Shown: in pieces, positions 5,301 to 6,116 of the stretch
Position numbering within the stretch: position 1 is the stretch's first letter
Layout of the letters: the number at the start of each line of letters is the position of its first letter
From: JBCCZC01 sp039188505
GTDB lineage: Bacteria; Pseudomonadota; Gammaproteobacteria; Xanthomonadales; SZUA-38
Direction of reading: 5' to 3'
DNA: 6,116 nucleotides
NCBI GenBank assembly: GCA_039188505.1
Contig: JBCCZC010000363.1
Location: 1-6,116 of the forward strand
The notes under the pieces: model-generated
The model's input: the letters and a program-made list of their open reading frames with translations, nothing else
The model's database searches: none
Told to the model about the DNA's origin: nothing
Program-made: the position numbers and the translations under genes

Positions 5301-6116
5301 GACCGCGGGTGATTACCGGAGACTGTTCGCCGCGCTGGCCGAGGACGGCATTGAGGCGTCCCAGTGGGTGCAGCTTCCCGGCGCGTCGATGCGCTACGGG
5401 CCGGATGCCCTCGTCGCGCTCGCCCAGGCCATGATCGGCGCAGATGCGCCGACCCCGGGGCTCCTGAGCGTCATTACCCGCGCGGGCCAGAGCGTCACCG
5501 GCACGGAGCACCTCGACCCGGACAGTGCGGCGCTGGCAGGTCTCGCGCAGGTGCTGATGCAGGAAGTCCCGGACCTGTGCGCACGCACCATCGACATCGA
5601 CAACGGCACGGCCTGCCCCAGCCCCTCCCTCCACCAGGAACTCGGAAAGGACTTTCACTACGCGGCCCGCCTGGTCGCACTGCGCGGTCGCTACCGCTGG
5701 CAGCGTGCGTTTCGTTCGCTCCCCCTGAAGCGCGAAGCCGGATCGGCGCTGCGGGATCAGGGTGTTTACGCCATCGTCGGCGACCTGAGTGCGGGCCTCG
5801 GCATGCACTACGCCCGCAGCCTCCGCAGCGAATACGACGCGCGACTGATTCTGGTCGCTCCTCCCGAGCTGCCGCCAGTCAACGAGTGGGATCACTGGCT
5901 CGACGAACACGATTCGATGCACCCGATCGGTCAGTTCATCGGACGGGCCAGAGCGCTTGGCCGCGAAGGGGAGGACTGGCTGCTGAGCCGCATCGACCTC
6001 GGCGACCGGGCCGCCCTGGGCGAAGCGCTTCTGCGGGGGACGATGCGCTTCGGGCCCATCGACGGCGTCTTCCATGCGGACGTGATGGGCGATGCCGCCG
6101 CCGCCCTGCTCGCGGA
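2311..6116 (+). CDS. Type I modular polyketide synthase, N-terminal part (docking-KS-AT-KR), 3' truncated
   Basis: This is the start of a second PKS subunit; 1268 codons are visible and the frame is still open at the window edge. Domains in order are a charged coiled-coil docking segment (13-38), KS (38-462) with catalytic Cys207, His343 and His384, a KS-AT linker, AT (562-855) with Ser652 in GHSLG and the malonyl signature HAFH at 748-751, a post-AT linker ending PPYPFQRRRF (895-904), the KR structural half (930-1150) and the beginning of the KR catalytic half (1151 on). No DH lies between AT and KR. The visible KR cofactor motifs are degraded, so the module probably performs one malonyl extension without ketoreduction. 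The start at ATG 2311 is followed at once by a normal docking segment and the KS start VAVIGMAARMPG. The ACP and any further modules lie beyond the window. The gene most likely follows the upstream PKS in one operon. The family call is certain; the product is unknown. Confidence 0.97.
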   Translation, partial: MTEHDPNATAASAQGRILQALREAREQIEALQKDRDQRVAVIGMAARMPGAESVEAFWQLLLAGAHGMRELTEDELHAAGVDPLAPPEGYVPTWSSFSDPTAFDAEFFGYSPREATVLDPQHRVFLECAWQAMDDAGLGTQAGSDRIGLYAGAALNSHLLALHGDERLREQVQPVEAVVSNVMGLMPTRASYHLDLTGPSCGVQTGCSTSLVAVHTACRALLDGDCDVALAGGVTIVEAEPAGYRYEPGGIASPDGRCRSFDAQGRGTLFGNGVGVVVLKPLAAAQADGDNILAVIAGSAINNDGADKVGLLAPSVSGQAAVIEAAWRRAGLDPASGAYIEAHGTATALGDPIEFAALEKAMGGALRARGKRCGVGSVKSNVGHLDAAAGIAGLIKTVLALQHETLPASLDFETPNPQLKLEQSPFYVVDEARPWPRGEAPRRAGVSSFGMGGTNAHVVLEEAPVREPRISDPAKDRTWHALPLSAHTPAALGTLAGQLCTYLKEHRSTPLGDLAHTLQQGRRTLPVRRLCVARSVDEAIGVLEAPPIAGMQLESDAIERGVVFMFTGQGSQYPGMARILYAREPIFRDAIDACARHLEPGLNLQELLAADLAPEILERTDHAQPALFALAWALTQLWQSRGVEAEALIGHSLGEYVAACVGGVMSLEDALATVMVRGRLMQACPPGAMLAVHAPLDQVRDLIRDEVTLAAINGPEAVVLSGPTDAIDETAAHLDSAGVACRRLATSHAFHSPLMESMLEAFREHLAGIRLQPPQIDIVSNVTGTWLSDDDATDPEYWIRQLRQTVRFAEGVDTLAELDPVFLEIGAGDVLGSLVKAQLGPEAPVVPSLPGVRQAAHAERWMTQAFGRLWLNGGKVDWRHVAADEGPDPRTVSLPPYPFQRRRFATGAPPALSAGADRPSAPASGKDPDMDHWFHVPAWERVAAVRETGSSDTCWLVFGAPEDAAALASDFEASVVRLHAADRFARREDGGYDLDPRTAGDYRRLFAALAEDGIEASQWVQLPGASMRYGPDALVALAQAMIGADAPTPGLLSVITRAGQSVTGTEHLDPDSAALAGLAQVLMQEVPDLCARTIDIDNGTACPSPSLHQELGKDFHYAARLVALRGRYRWQRAFRSLPLKREAGSALRDQGVYAIVGDLSAGLGMHYARSLRSEYDARLILVAPPELPPVNEWDHWLDEHDSMHPIGQFIGRARALGREGEDWLLSRIDLGDRAALGEALLRGTMRFGPIDGVFHADVMGDAAAALLA
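2347..2424 (+). other. N-terminal coiled-coil docking segment
   Basis: Residues 13-38 of the downstream PKS form a continuous charged helix (ILQALREAREQIEALQKDRD in the centre) directly before the KS. This is the usual form of N-terminal docking coiled coils that receive the chain from the preceding subunit. The mix of Arg/Lys and Glu suits pairing with the acidic helix that ends the upstream protein. Confidence 0.8.
2422..3696 (+). other. Beta-ketoacyl synthase (KS) domain
   Basis: This domain catalyses decarboxylative Claisen condensation of the incoming acyl chain with the extender unit. The nucleophile Cys207 lies in VQTGCSTSLVAVH, His343 in EAHGTATALGDPIE, and Lys379 and His384 in KSNVGHLDAAAGIAG. 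SPDGRCRSFD, FGNGVGVVVLK and MGGTNAHVVLEEA are also present. With all three catalytic residues and full length it should be an active elongating KS. The Cys is retained, so it is not a KSQ loading domain. Gly206 replaces the more usual Ala just before the Cys. Confidence 0.97.
3994..4875 (+). other. Acyltransferase (AT) domain, malonyl-CoA type
   Basis: This domain loads the extender unit onto the module's ACP. The oxyanion motif TGQGSQ (567-572), nucleophile Ser652 in GHSLGEY, Arg677 in VMVRGR, and catalytic His751 are present. The specificity tetrad HAFH (748-751), together with GHSLG rather than GHSQG, indicates malonyl-CoA, not methylmalonyl-CoA (signature YASH). Length is normal, and the locus therefore uses a cis-acting AT here. 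Confidence 0.95.
5098..5760 (+). other. KR structural (N-terminal) half
   Basis: The segment starts with HWFHVPAWERV (the usual W-x-x-x-x-W entry to a KR structural half), then WLVFGAP, VVRL, YDLDPRTAGDYRRLF, LLSVITRAGQSVTG, VLMQEVPDLCARTIDID and ALRGRYRWQ, all in the normal order. It follows the post-AT motif after only a 25-residue Pro/Ala/Ser/Gly-rich linker, so no DH is inserted. Confidence 0.88.
5761..6114 (+). other. KR catalytic half, degenerate and cut by the window edge
   Basis: The domain continues from the structural half with VYAIVGDLSAGLGM where an active KR has VYLITGGLGGIGL: Thr and Gly are replaced and one residue is inserted. LILVAPPELPPVNEWDHWL replaces LVLLGRSxLPPxxEW, losing the Arg that contacts NADPH, and GVFHADVMGD replaces GVIHAAGV. 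The surrounding sequence stays in frame and recognisable, so this is not a frameshift. The catalytic Lys, Ser and Tyr lie beyond the window. It is most likely an inactive, scaffold KR. Confidence 0.8.

Noticed and set aside
5776..5802. Frameshift or assembly error as the cause of the altered KR cofactor motif
   Set aside because: KR-like sequence continues in the same frame on both sides (RGRYRW before, LPPVNEWDHWL after). The extra residue is a whole codon, and two further motifs downstream are altered independently.
4987..6075. Reverse-strand open frame of 362 codons opposite the AT-KR linker and KR
   Set aside because: It is antisense to recognisable KR sequence, low in hydrophobic-core patterning and without known motifs; a GC-driven shadow.

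Overview
The window is the middle of a modular type I polyketide synthase (PKS) locus, read entirely from the + strand. It holds the 3' part of one PKS gene and the 5' part of the next, separated by 106 bases. Base composition is strongly GC-rich and codons favour G/C at the third position. The ketosynthase and ketoreductase sequences resemble those of PKS and NRPS-PKS clusters in myxobacteria, cyanobacteria and other Gram-negative bacteria more than classic actinobacterial ones. Examples are QTGCSTSLVAV at the nucleophile, HGTATALGDPIE, NNDGADKVG, and a KR N-terminal half ending in RGRYRW. A high-GC Gram-negative producer (myxobacterium or proteobacterium) is my inference; the genus cannot be read from this sequence.

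Region 1 (1-2204) is the C-terminal end of a PKS protein: enoylreductase (ER), ketoreductase (KR), acyl carrier protein (ACP), a Gly/Ala/Glu-rich linker and a short docking helix. The reading frame is open to the left edge, so the KS, AT and probable DH of this module lie upstream. The domain order is that of a fully reducing module. The KR has His where the catalytic Tyr normally stands.

Region 2 (2205-2310) is a short spacer. It contains a possible 26-codon leader ORF whose stop overlaps the start codon of the next gene (ATGA), and a weak ribosome binding site.

Region 3 (2311-6116, running off the right edge) begins a second PKS protein: N-terminal coiled-coil docking segment, KS, malonyl-type AT, then a KR N-terminal structural half directly after the AT with no DH. 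The start of the KR catalytic half is visible, and its cofactor-binding motifs are badly degraded, so this KR is probably a non-reducing, structural domain.

Together, the first protein would finish a chain with a saturated two-carbon unit and pass it, through the docking elements, to the KS of the second. The second would add a malonyl unit and probably leave its beta-keto group unreduced. The window shows no tRNA, rRNA, CRISPR array, insertion sequence or convincing terminator. Long reverse-strand open frames are judged to be GC-driven shadows.
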